This document shows, piece by piece, positions 49,892 through 57,891 of a DNA stretch of 64,000 bases. Within the stretch, counting starts at the first letter, position 1. The number at the start of each line of letters is the position of its first letter. The position numbers and the translations under genes were made by a program. The notes under the pieces were generated by a model. The model worked only from the letters and a program-made list of their open reading frames with translations. It was not told where the DNA came from and made no database searches. The stretch covers positions 35,834-99,833 of the forward strand of contig CANRIL010000006.1 of NCBI GenBank assembly GCA_947630625.1, read 5' to 3'. Source of the DNA: an uncultured Clostridia bacterium. Its GTDB lineage: Bacteria; Bacillota; Clostridia; Oscillospirales; CAG-272.

Positions 49892-50784
49892 GCGCTTTTC
49901 TTGAGACGCGCGGACTCTGTTTTTCGTATGAGGACGCGGAGGGCGTCAAGCACGCGGCGCTTAAAGACGTGTCGATCTCGATCGAGCGCGGGCAGTTCGT
50001 CGCCGTGCTCGGCCACAACGGGAGCGGAAAATCGACGCTCGCGAAGCTGCTCAATATGATCCTTCTGCCGGACGCGGGGGAAATATACGTCGACGGAAAG
50101 CTCGTTTCCTCCCCGGAGGAACCGGACGACGACACTGTATATGAAGTCAGAAGGAAGATCGGGATGGTACATCAGAACCCCGACAACCAGATCGTGGCAT
50201 CCGTCGTTGAGGAAGACGTGGCGTTCGGTCCTGAAAATCTCGGGCTCTCGCCCGAAGACATAAGGCTGAGGGTAGACGCCTCGCTTGAGGCGGTCGGGAT
50301 GCGCGGGTACGCGCTGGCGTCGCCGTCGAGGTTGTCCGGCGGACAGAAGCAGCGCGTCGCGATCGCGGGGATAATCGCGATGCTGCCGGAGTGCATCATT
50401 TTCGACGAGTCAACGTCGATGCTCGACCCGTCCGGGCGGCGCGAGGTCATGAAGACGATAGAATCTTTAAATCGCGAGCGCGGGATCACGATAATACACA
50501 TAACGCACGACATGACCGAGGCGGCGCTTGCCGACAGGGTCATCGTGCTGTCGGACGGCCGCGTCTGCCTTGACGGCGCGCCGGATGAGATATTCACGCG
50601 CGTCGAGGAGCTGCGCGCCGTCTCGCTCGACGTTCCGCAGTCGACGGCGCTACTGTATTCGCTTTCCGACCTCGGCGTCCGCCTTCCCGAACGGACGCTT
50701 GACGCCGCCGCGTGCGCCGGATACATAAAGTCAGAGCTTTTGCGCCTCGGCGTGAAAATTCCGGCGGCGGACGGGGAAAAATGA
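49888..50784 (+). CDS. ecfA1: Energy-coupling factor transporter ATPase EcfA1
   Basis: One of the two ATPases of the ECF transporter, which drives uptake of vitamins or metal ions with a membrane EcfT and exchangeable S components. The protein is 298 residues with Walker A GHNGSGKST, Q-loop MVHQNPDNQI, signature LSGGQKQR, Walker B CIIFDEST and the H-loop IHITHD. The ATG overlaps the previous stop codon (ATGA); an alternative in-frame ATG is at 49876. No substrate-binding S component is in this window, so the substrate cannot be named. Confidence 0.95.
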   Translation: MSAFLETRGLCFSYEDAEGVKHAALKDVSISIERGQFVAVLGHNGSGKSTLAKLLNMILLPDAGEIYVDGKLVSSPEEPDDDTVYEVRRKIGMVHQNPDNQIVASVVEEDVAFGPENLGLSPEDIRLRVDASLEAVGMRGYALASPSRLSGGQKQRVAIAGIIAMLPECIIFDESTSMLDPSGRREVMKTIESLNRERGITIIHITHDMTEAALADRVIVLSDGRVCLDGAPDEIFTRVEELRAVSLDVPQSTALLYSLSDLGVRLPERTLDAAACAGYIKSELLRLGVKIPAADGEK

Positions 50785-50884
50785 GCGCCGCGAACCGTTG
50801 AACGATATGCGTCCGCAAAGGACCTTTCCGGCCGCGGACGTGAGATATACATACAAAACCTGAAAAAATGAAGTGCAATAACAA
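50785..50884. other. ecfA1-ecfA2 gap with an internal hairpin
   Basis: The 100-bp gap contains a 7-bp stem (50810-50816 with 50834-50840) with a further pairing in the loop. It may tune translation of ecfA2, which has only a weak ribosome site. No gene is seen. Confidence 0.5.
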
Positions 50885-51766
50885 ATGGCAAAGATCAGAC
50901 TTGAAAACGTGACATACACGTACAGCGTCGGGACTCCTTTTGAAAAGCGCGCCGTGGACGGCGTTTCGCTCGAATTTGAAGAGGGGCTTCTGACCGGGAT
51001 CATGGGACACACAGGCTCCGGGAAGTCGACGCTCATCAATATGCTCAACGGGCTTATTAAGCCGGATTCCGGCAGGGTGCTGCTCGGAGGCGAGGATATC
51101 TGGGCTGACAAGAAGAAAATGCGCTCGGTGCGGTTCCGCGTCGGGCTCGTGATGCAGTACCCGGAATATCAGCTCTTCGACGAGACTGTGCGCGCCGATA
51201 TTGCGTTCGGTCCCCGAAACATGGGGCTCGACGGGGATGAGATCGCGCGGCGCGTCAGCGAGGCGGCGAAATTTGCCGGAGTCGAGGAAGAATGGCTTGA
51301 CAAATCGCCGTTTGATCTGTCGGGCGGGCAGAAACGCCGTGTCGCCGTCGCCGGCGTCATGGCGATGTCGCCGGAGGTGCTTGTGCTCGACGAGCCCGCC
51401 GCAGGTCTTGACCCGGCGGGGCGCGAATCGATCCTTTCCGGCATTCGCGAATACTGCCGCGCGACCGGGGCTGCGGTCATAATCGTTTCGCACAGCATGG
51501 AGGACATGGCGGTATTTTGCGACAGAGTCGCGGTGCTCGCGGATGGGAAGCTCTGTATGTACGGCACGCGCGAGGAGGTGTTCGCCCGCCGCTCCGAGCT
51601 CTATATGCTCGGGCTCGGCGTCCCGATGATAACGGACATCGCCCACGAGCTTTTAAAGCTGGGCGTGCCTATCGGAGAGGAAATTTTCACTGTCGGCGGC
51701 GTTTCGGATTCGCTTCGGCGCATCATTTCCGAACGCCGCGGAAATAAGGGGAAAGGGGCGGACTAA
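50885..51766 (+). CDS. ecfA2: Energy-coupling factor transporter ATPase EcfA2
   Basis: The second ECF ATPase, 293 residues. Walker A GHTGSGKST, the Q-loop MQYPEYQLF (the aromatic residues here are usual in EcfA2), signature LSGGQKRR, Walker B VLVLDEPAAGLDP and the H-loop IVSHSM are all present. It forms a heterodimer with EcfA1. The ATG at 50885 is preceded by a weak AAGTG site. It is followed without a gap by ecfT (TAA-ATG). Confidence 0.95.
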   Translation: MAKIRLENVTYTYSVGTPFEKRAVDGVSLEFEEGLLTGIMGHTGSGKSTLINMLNGLIKPDSGRVLLGGEDIWADKKKMRSVRFRVGLVMQYPEYQLFDETVRADIAFGPRNMGLDGDEIARRVSEAAKFAGVEEEWLDKSPFDLSGGQKRRVAVAGVMAMSPEVLVLDEPAAGLDPAGRESILSGIREYCRATGAAVIIVSHSMEDMAVFCDRVAVLADGKLCMYGTREEVFARRSELYMLGLGVPMITDIAHELLKLGVPIGEEIFTVGGVSDSLRRIISERRGNKGKGAD

Positions 51767-52585
51767 ATGCACGATTTTGTGCTCGGTCAATATTTCCCGG
51801 GCAGCTCGGTCATACACAGGCTCGACCCGCGGGCGAAGCTGATTTTGCTGATAGCGTTCGTCGCGGTCACGTTCGTGGCGCACACCGCCGGCGCGTTCAT
51901 CCTTCTAGCGGCGGTGGCGGCGCTCCTGATGCTGCTGTCGGGCATCCCGCTGAAGATATATCTGCGCGGCATGAAGCCGATACTGTATATCGTGATCTTT
52001 ACGACGATAATCAATATTCTCCTGACGAGCGGAGACGATCTGCTTTTCGAGTTCGGCTTCATACACATCTATAAAGAGGGCATAATAAACGCGGTCCTTG
52101 TGATCTTGCGCCTGTCGCTGCTCGTGCTCGGCTCAGGGATACTGCTGACATATACAACGTCGCCGATCTCGCTGACGGACGGACTTGAAACGCTGCTTTC
52201 GCCGCTTTCAAAAATTCACATGCCCGTACACGAGTTTTCGATGATGATGACGATCGCGCTTCGCTTTATACCGACGCTCGTCGAGGAAACGGACAAGATC
52301 ATGAACGCGCAGAAGGCGCGGGGAGCGGATTTTTCGTCCGGCGGCCTCATAAGCCGTGCAAAGGCGCTTTTGCCCGTCGTGATCCCGCTGTTTGTCTCGG
52401 CTTTCAAGCGGGCGGAAGAGCTTGCGACGGCGATGGAGTGCCGCTGCTACAGGGGCGGCGAGGGGCGCGGACGGCTCCACGTGCTCCGCTATTCCGGGAT
52501 GGACGTGGTATTTTTCACGGGCGGCGCGCTTTTAATCGGAGCCGTCATCGTGATAAATATATTCCTGCCCGTATACCCGTTCTGA
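51767..52585 (+). CDS. ecfT: Energy-coupling factor transporter transmembrane protein EcfT
   Basis: The membrane core of the ECF complex, 272 residues, with a hydrophobic N-terminal domain of several helices. The coupling helix region carries the conserved Ala-Arg-Gly motifs, one visible as QKARGADFSSGGLISRAKALLP. HRLDPRAKLILLIAFV near the N-terminus is the EcfT opening. The ATG abuts the ecfA2 stop codon, showing a tightly coupled operon of A1, A2 and T. Confidence 0.95.
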   Translation: MHDFVLGQYFPGSSVIHRLDPRAKLILLIAFVAVTFVAHTAGAFILLAAVAALLMLLSGIPLKIYLRGMKPILYIVIFTTIINILLTSGDDLLFEFGFIHIYKEGIINAVLVILRLSLLVLGSGILLTYTTSPISLTDGLETLLSPLSKIHMPVHEFSMMMTIALRFIPTLVEETDKIMNAQKARGADFSSGGLISRAKALLPVVIPLFVSAFKRAEELATAMECRCYRGGEGRGRLHVLRYSGMDVVFFTGGALLIGAVIVINIFLPVYPF

Positions 52586-52675
52586 ACGGGAAAAAACGAA
52601 TTTTACACATTTGTCGAAATATCATATGCAGATGTCGAAAATTGGTGCTGAAAGCGAAAGACAGGGGGAAGACGC

Positions 52676-53428
52676 GTGAAGCTGTGGCTTACGATCTCGT
52701 ATGACGGGCGCGGTTACGCCGGCTGGCAGGCGCAGGACAACGCAAAAAGCGTCCAGCGGACGCTGACGGACGCGGCGTGCGCCGTCTACAAAAGGCGCTG
52801 CCTTGTGACCGGGTGCAGCCGCACGGACAGCGGTGTACACGCGCGCGCGTATTCATGCACGGTCGCGTTCGAGGACGGCGACATCACCTCCGTCATACCG
52901 GCGGGGGCGGCGGTGCGCGCGCTGAACAGCGCGCTGCCTGACGATATCGCTGTGCTTTCGGCATCCTCCGCCGACGACGCGTTTCACCCGCGGTACGATG
53001 TCAAATCGAAGACTTACGAATACGTGATCCGCGACGCGGAAATCCGCTCTCCGTTTTTGTCGGGGCTCGTATACGAGACAAGGCCTATATCGGAGCCATC
53101 GTTTTTGAGAATGGATGCGGCGGCGCGCGCCATGACGGGAAAGCGGGATTTTGCCGCGTTCATGGCGAGCGGCTCAAAAATCAGGGACACCGTGCGCGAG
53201 GTATTTGACTGCTCCCTACGCCGAGAGGGTGAGTTTGTGATCTTCAGCGTCACGGCGGACGGGTTCCTATATAAGATGGTAAGGACGATGGCGGGCACGG
53301 CGCTCGCTGCCGCGCGGGGAAGGATCTCGCCGGAGGACGTTGACGGCATAATCGCGTCCCGCTCGCGCGCGTGCGCGGCGGAAACGCTGCCGCCGTGCGG
53401 ACTTTATCTCTGCCGCGTCGATTATTGA
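52676..53428 (+). CDS. truA: tRNA pseudouridine(38-40) synthase TruA
   Basis: TruA makes pseudouridine at positions 38-40 of the tRNA anticodon arm. The protein is 250 residues. The catalytic Asp51 lies in CSRTDSGVHA, and YDGRGYAGWQ is the family opening. The C-terminal block FLYKMVRTMAGTALAAARGRIS closes the core. The start is GTG 52676, preceded by AGGGGGAAG 6 bp upstream. Genes truA and the ECF operon are commonly adjacent in Clostridia, and here they are separated by 90 bp. Confidence 0.96.
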   Translation: MKLWLTISYDGRGYAGWQAQDNAKSVQRTLTDAACAVYKRRCLVTGCSRTDSGVHARAYSCTVAFEDGDITSVIPAGAAVRALNSALPDDIAVLSASSADDAFHPRYDVKSKTYEYVIRDAEIRSPFLSGLVYETRPISEPSFLRMDAAARAMTGKRDFAAFMASGSKIRDTVREVFDCSLRREGEFVIFSVTADGFLYKMVRTMAGTALAAARGRISPEDVDGIIASRSRACAAETLPPCGLYLCRVDY

Positions 53429-53480
53429 CGGCAGACGGCTGAAGGCGTGAAAATCTACATAAAGATCGGAGGGGAGGACA

Positions 53481-54740
53481 ATGAAGAAGCGCAAACACTC
53501 AAAGCCCGGCGCGCTGCGGCGGGTCACGGAAGAGTCTGATATGCCCGTGATGCTGCCGGAGCTTTCCGACGGCATTGAAAAAAATGAATACTACCTCAAA
53601 GTCTCCCGCCGGTTTAAGTTTGCAAGACTTGTCGCCGCCGTGTCGTTCGTCCTCTTTCTGCTTTCAATGATAGCGCTCCGACCGGACGACATAACGACGG
53701 CGAACATAATGTATCTTTTCAGGGATTTAAACATAAGCTCAGATGGCGGGGAGGCGTTTTCGGGCGTCTCGTATTCGGCGGAGCCGATACAGCGCTTTGA
53801 TGTCTACCGCGGGGAGCTCCTTTACGTGACCGGCCGCGAGGTCAGACTTTTCTCGGCGACGGGCGGGCTCGGGCTGAGTACGCAGATCTCGTTCGAACAG
53901 CCGGAGGTTGACGTTTCGGAAAAATACGCGCTCATATACGACATCGGCGGGCGCGTGTTCACGGTCTGCAATTCGTTTTCGGAGCTTTACCGGGAAACAC
54001 TTGAATTTGAGATAATCTCCGCCGACATGGCGGAATCGGGCGATTTTGTGATCGCGGCGAGCGGGCGCGACAAGCGCGCGACCGTGTATCTTTACGGCGA
54101 CGATTTTTCGCTCCGCGCCAAGTATCAGAGGACTGATTACGTCTCCGGCGCGGCGCTTTCGGACGACGGCGCGACGCTCGTCATGACATCGTTCGGCGTC
54201 GACGAGGGCGAATACTATACGGACGTGGGCTTTTACGAGGTCGGAGCCGACACGCAGCGTTCCTCGCACCATATCGCGGGCGAATATCCGCTTTCGGTGC
54301 GGACGATGAAGGACGGATTCGCGGTCATAACGACGGCGAGCGTGTATTTCTTCGACGGCGACGGCAACGTTCGCGGCAGCTACACGCACGGCGGCGGGAT
54401 CGGCACCGTGTCGTCATCGGACAGCTTTGTGCTGCTTTCGACGCCGAAAAACACTCTCGGCTCGGAAAACAGCATCGTAATACTTGACTCCGACGCGAAG
54501 GTTTGTTACAATGCTGTTATCGGGGAAAAGCTCGTTGACGCGGCGGTTTCGTCTCATGGTGAGGCGTTTCTGCTCGCGCAGTCGCACGCGGTCATGATAG
54601 ATATAGAGGCTGGCACGGAAAAAACAGCCGGAATCGGCGCGGGAGCGCGCCGCATCATACCGACGGGGAGAGGGACGGCGCTTCTTTGCATGTCATCCTC
54701 GGCGAAGACGATAGATTTCCTCCATCCGCAGGAGAATTGA
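53481..54740 (+). CDS. DUF5711-family single-pass membrane beta-propeller protein
   Basis: This 419-residue protein has a cytoplasmic N-terminus (to about residue 50), one helix (LVAAVSFVLFLLSMIAL), and an extracytoplasmic seven-bladed-propeller-like body with repeated strands (GGRVFTVCNSFSELYRETLEFEI, GRDKRATVYLYGDDFSLRAKY, DGFAVITTASVYFFDGDGNV). It fits the uncharacterised DUF5711 family. GGAGGGGAGG is close before the ATG at 53481. It ends 29 bp before the next gene. No function is established. Confidence 0.78.
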   Translation: MKKRKHSKPGALRRVTEESDMPVMLPELSDGIEKNEYYLKVSRRFKFARLVAAVSFVLFLLSMIALRPDDITTANIMYLFRDLNISSDGGEAFSGVSYSAEPIQRFDVYRGELLYVTGREVRLFSATGGLGLSTQISFEQPEVDVSEKYALIYDIGGRVFTVCNSFSELYRETLEFEIISADMAESGDFVIAASGRDKRATVYLYGDDFSLRAKYQRTDYVSGAALSDDGATLVMTSFGVDEGEYYTDVGFYEVGADTQRSSHHIAGEYPLSVRTMKDGFAVITTASVYFFDGDGNVRGSYTHGGGIGTVSSSDSFVLLSTPKNTLGSENSIVILDSDAKVCYNAVIGEKLVDAAVSSHGEAFLLAQSHAVMIDIEAGTEKTAGIGAGARRIIPTGRGTALLCMSSSAKTIDFLHPQEN

Positions 54741-54769
54741 CAGGATTTTATTTAAGAAAGGAAAACAAA

Positions 54770-55519
54770 ATGAGCGCACTGTTTGATTTTATTATTGTCG
54801 CGGTTATCGCGGTATGCCTTATAAGCGGATGGAGAAACGGACTTGTGAAGTCCGTGATGCACTTTGCGTCCGGCATTCTCGCGTTCTTCGCGGCGGTGTT
54901 CTTCACCCCGTATCTGGGACCGTATATTTCAGACCACTTTGTCAAGGGCGCGCTTGCCTCCGAGGTGAGCGAAACGCTCGGTTCCCTGCTCGCCGTCAAG
55001 GCGGAGGGCGTCGCCCGCACGACGGCGGAGCTTTTTGCCGATATGCCGTCGTCGCTTACGAATATTCTTGAGCGCTTTGGCGTCAACAGCGCCGACTTTG
55101 TGGGCAGATTCACATCCGACACGCCCGCGACGGAAAAGCTCGTCTCCGATATGTCGTACGCGATAGTTTCACCGATATCCCTGATGCTGTCCTCGGCGAT
55201 GGCGTTCATAATCATATTCGTGCTCCTCTCCGTGATACTGCGCATCGTGACCGCCGTCATCGGCGTCGCGTTCGAGCTGCCTGTGCTCAAGCAGTTCAAC
55301 GAGGTCGCGGGGCTCGCGTTCGGCGTCGTCAGCGCGCTGTTTTACGCCGCCGTGCTTTCGAGCGTGTTCTGCAGCCTTGCCGGTCATCTTGCGATGTTCG
55401 ACACGAGTATGTTCCCCGAAAATATGATCGAGGGCACGCATCTCGTGAAGTTTTTCCACGACATAAGCGCCCCGATGCTGAACGGCGTGCTGTCGGGCGC
55501 GCTTGGCGGCAATTCATAA
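54770..55519 (+). CDS. CvpA-like membrane protein
   Basis: The protein is 249 residues with four predicted helices. The N-terminal phrase MSALFDFIIVAVIAVCLISGWRNGLVKSVMHFASGILAFFAAVFF and the helix FELPVLKQFNEVAGLAFGVV resemble the CvpA/colicin V production family, and the mid-part is an extracytoplasmic domain. The family is of broad membrane function. ATG 54770 follows AAAGGAAAAC 6 bp upstream; the earlier in-frame ATG at 54686 is inside the DUF5711 gene and is rejected. Confidence 0.85.
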   Translation: MSALFDFIIVAVIAVCLISGWRNGLVKSVMHFASGILAFFAAVFFTPYLGPYISDHFVKGALASEVSETLGSLLAVKAEGVARTTAELFADMPSSLTNILERFGVNSADFVGRFTSDTPATEKLVSDMSYAIVSPISLMLSSAMAFIIIFVLLSVILRIVTAVIGVAFELPVLKQFNEVAGLAFGVVSALFYAAVLSSVFCSLAGHLAMFDTSMFPENMIEGTHLVKFFHDISAPMLNGVLSGALGGNS

Positions 55520-55541
55520 ATTCAAAGAAGGTTTTTGTTTG

Positions 55542-57887
55542 ATGGAAATGTGTTCAAGATGCCACAAGCGGCTGGCTGTGGTGTTCATTACGAAAATAGA
55601 AAACGGCGAGACGAAGAACGAGGGGCTTTGCCTCAAGTGCGCCAAAGAGCTTGGGATCAAGCCCGTTGACGACATTCTCTCCCGCATGGGAATTTCCGAG
55701 GACGACGTTGACAGGCTCGCCAACGACATGGAGGGCATGCTGTCAACGGGGCTGACGGAAAATGAAGACGGCGACCGCGACGACGACGCGGAGGACGCGG
55801 GCGCGCCGCCGATAGATATCCCGCGCCTGTTCCGCGGCGGGCTTGTAGGACCGACGAAGGCGCAGTCCGGAAAGACGGAGGGAGGCGCCGAGAAGGGCAG
55901 ACCGGGCGGCGCGAAGGAAAAAGGCGCAAGGGCGCCGAAGCGCAAATACCTCGATGTCTATACGAAAAATCTTACCGCCGAGGCAAAGGCGGGCAATCTT
56001 GACAAAATCGTCGGGCGCGAGCGCGAAATCGCCCGCGTCATACAGATACTCTGCCGCAGGCAGAAGAACAACCCCTGCCTGATAGGCGAGCCGGGCGTCG
56101 GCAAGACGGCGATAGCCGAGGCGCTGGCGCAGAGAATAGCGGACGAGGACGTACCGTACAGGCTGCGCGGCTGCGAGGTGCAGCTTGTCGACCTGACGGC
56201 GCTCGTCGCGGGCACTCAGTTCCGCGGACAGTTCGAGTCAAGGGTGCTCGGACTGCTCAACGAGGTCAAGGCGGCAGGGAACGTCATACTCGTGATCGAC
56301 GAGGTACACAACATCGTCGGCGCGGGAGACGCCGAGGGCAGCATGAACGCGGCGAACATCCTAAAGCCCGCGCTCTCGCGCGGCGAGGTGCAGGTCATTG
56401 GCGCGACGACGCTCTCCGAATACAGAAAATATATCGAGAAGGATACGGCGCTCGAACGCCGTTTCCAGCCCGTGACGGTCAATGAGCCGTCCGTTTCGGA
56501 GACGGTGCGGATACTTCGCGGCATCGCGCACTATTACGAGGAATTCCACGGAATAAAGATACCGGACTATATACTTGAGCGTGCCGTTGTGCTCTCGGAG
56601 CGCTATATCACGGACAGATACCTCCCCGACAAGGCGATAGATTTAATTGACGAGGCGGCGTCGCACGTGTCGCTGTCGTCGGACATCATCAACAAACGCC
56701 TCAGCGTCGCGGATGAGCTTACAAGGAAGCGCGGCGAATATGAGGCGCTCGAATCTGCGGACGTACAGCAGAAGACGGAGGGCGAGATCGAGTCCAGATA
56801 TGAGCAGCTTGCCGCGGCAAAGAGCAGCATATTCCAACTTGAAGCGGAGCTGACAGCGCTCGAGCAGCAGTGTGAACACGTCGAAATGACGGTTGAAAAT
56901 CTGGCTGAGGTCATCGAGATCTGGACCGGCATACCGGCGACCGATATAAAGGCGGACGAATTTGACAAGCTCGCCGGGCTTGAGGAACGGTTAAAACAGC
57001 GCATTGTCGGGCAGGACGAGGCCGTTTCCGCTGTCGCGAGGGCGATCAGGCGCGGAAGGGCGGGCGTGTCCTACAAGCGCAAGCCCGTATCGTTCATCTT
57101 TGCGGGTCCCACGGGCGTCGGCAAGACGGAGCTTGTAAAGACGCTCGCCGCCGACCTGTTCAATTCGCCCGAAACGCTGATCAGGCTCGACATGTCCGAG
57201 TTCATGGAGAAGCATTCGGTTTCACGCATCATAGGCTCGCCTCCGGGGTATGTCGGCTACGACGAGGCGGGGCAGCTCACGGAGAAGATCAGACGCCGCC
57301 CGTATTCGGTCGTGCTGTTTGACGAGATAGAGAAGGCGCACCCAGATGTGATGAACATCCTTCTGCAAATTCTTGACGACGGCGAGATAACGGACGCGCA
57401 CGGCAAAAAGGTCGATTTCGCGAACACCGTCATCGTCATGACGACGAACGCCGGGTCAAGCATGTCGTCGAGCCCTGCCGGATTTACGGAAACGGTCGAG
57501 GCGCTTGCGGCGGAGAAGACCGAAAAGGCGCTCTCCGAATTCCTGCGCCCTGAGTTCATCAACCGCGTTGACGAGATCGTGACGTTCCGCTCGCTTTCCG
57601 AGTCTGATTTCGTCGAGATCGCGCGCATCATGACAGGCGACCTTGCAAAGGCGCTTTCCGAGCGCGACATCAGGCTGACTGTGAAGGAAGAAGCGCTTCG
57701 CAAGATCGCGCATGAGTCGTATTCGCAGAAGTTCGGCGCGCGCAACATGAGGCGCTATATCGAGCGGCACATCGAGGATGAGCTCGCCGCGCAGATAATA
57801 AACGCGCGCGAACACAGAATATATGAGGCCGAGGTCGGCGTCGGCGAGAACGGCTCGCTGACTGTTTTGACATTCGGCATGCACTGA
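55542..57887 (+). CDS. Clp/Hsp100 ATPase with N-terminal zinc-finger instead of the Clp N-domain
   Basis: The protein is 781 residues. The N-terminus has two CxxC pairs (Cys4/Cys7 CSRC, Cys30/Cys33 CLKC), resembling the McsA-type zinc region. A disordered Gly/Arg linker (about 70-140) precedes two AAA+ modules: Walker A GEPGVGKT (about 183) and GPTGVGKT (about 522), Walker B VIDEVH and LFDEIE. A coiled-coil middle domain (~390-455) sits between them, as in ClpC/ClpE. The D2 loop that normally carries the ClpP-binding (L/I/V)GF tripeptide reads AGF here, so ClpP interaction is possible but weakened. ClpE is the closest described architecture. ATG 55542 has AAGAAGG 10 bp upstream. Confidence 0.9.
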   Translation: MEMCSRCHKRLAVVFITKIENGETKNEGLCLKCAKELGIKPVDDILSRMGISEDDVDRLANDMEGMLSTGLTENEDGDRDDDAEDAGAPPIDIPRLFRGGLVGPTKAQSGKTEGGAEKGRPGGAKEKGARAPKRKYLDVYTKNLTAEAKAGNLDKIVGREREIARVIQILCRRQKNNPCLIGEPGVGKTAIAEALAQRIADEDVPYRLRGCEVQLVDLTALVAGTQFRGQFESRVLGLLNEVKAAGNVILVIDEVHNIVGAGDAEGSMNAANILKPALSRGEVQVIGATTLSEYRKYIEKDTALERRFQPVTVNEPSVSETVRILRGIAHYYEEFHGIKIPDYILERAVVLSERYITDRYLPDKAIDLIDEAASHVSLSSDIINKRLSVADELTRKRGEYEALESADVQQKTEGEIESRYEQLAAAKSSIFQLEAELTALEQQCEHVEMTVENLAEVIEIWTGIPATDIKADEFDKLAGLEERLKQRIVGQDEAVSAVARAIRRGRAGVSYKRKPVSFIFAGPTGVGKTELVKTLAADLFNSPETLIRLDMSEFMEKHSVSRIIGSPPGYVGYDEAGQLTEKIRRRPYSVVLFDEIEKAHPDVMNILLQILDDGEITDAHGKKVDFANTVIVMTTNAGSSMSSSPAGFTETVEALAAEKTEKALSEFLRPEFINRVDEIVTFRSLSESDFVEIARIMTGDLAKALSERDIRLTVKEEALRKIAHESYSQKFGARNMRRYIERHIEDELAAQIINAREHRIYEAEVGVGENGSLTVLTFGMH

Positions 57888-57891
57888 TAAA

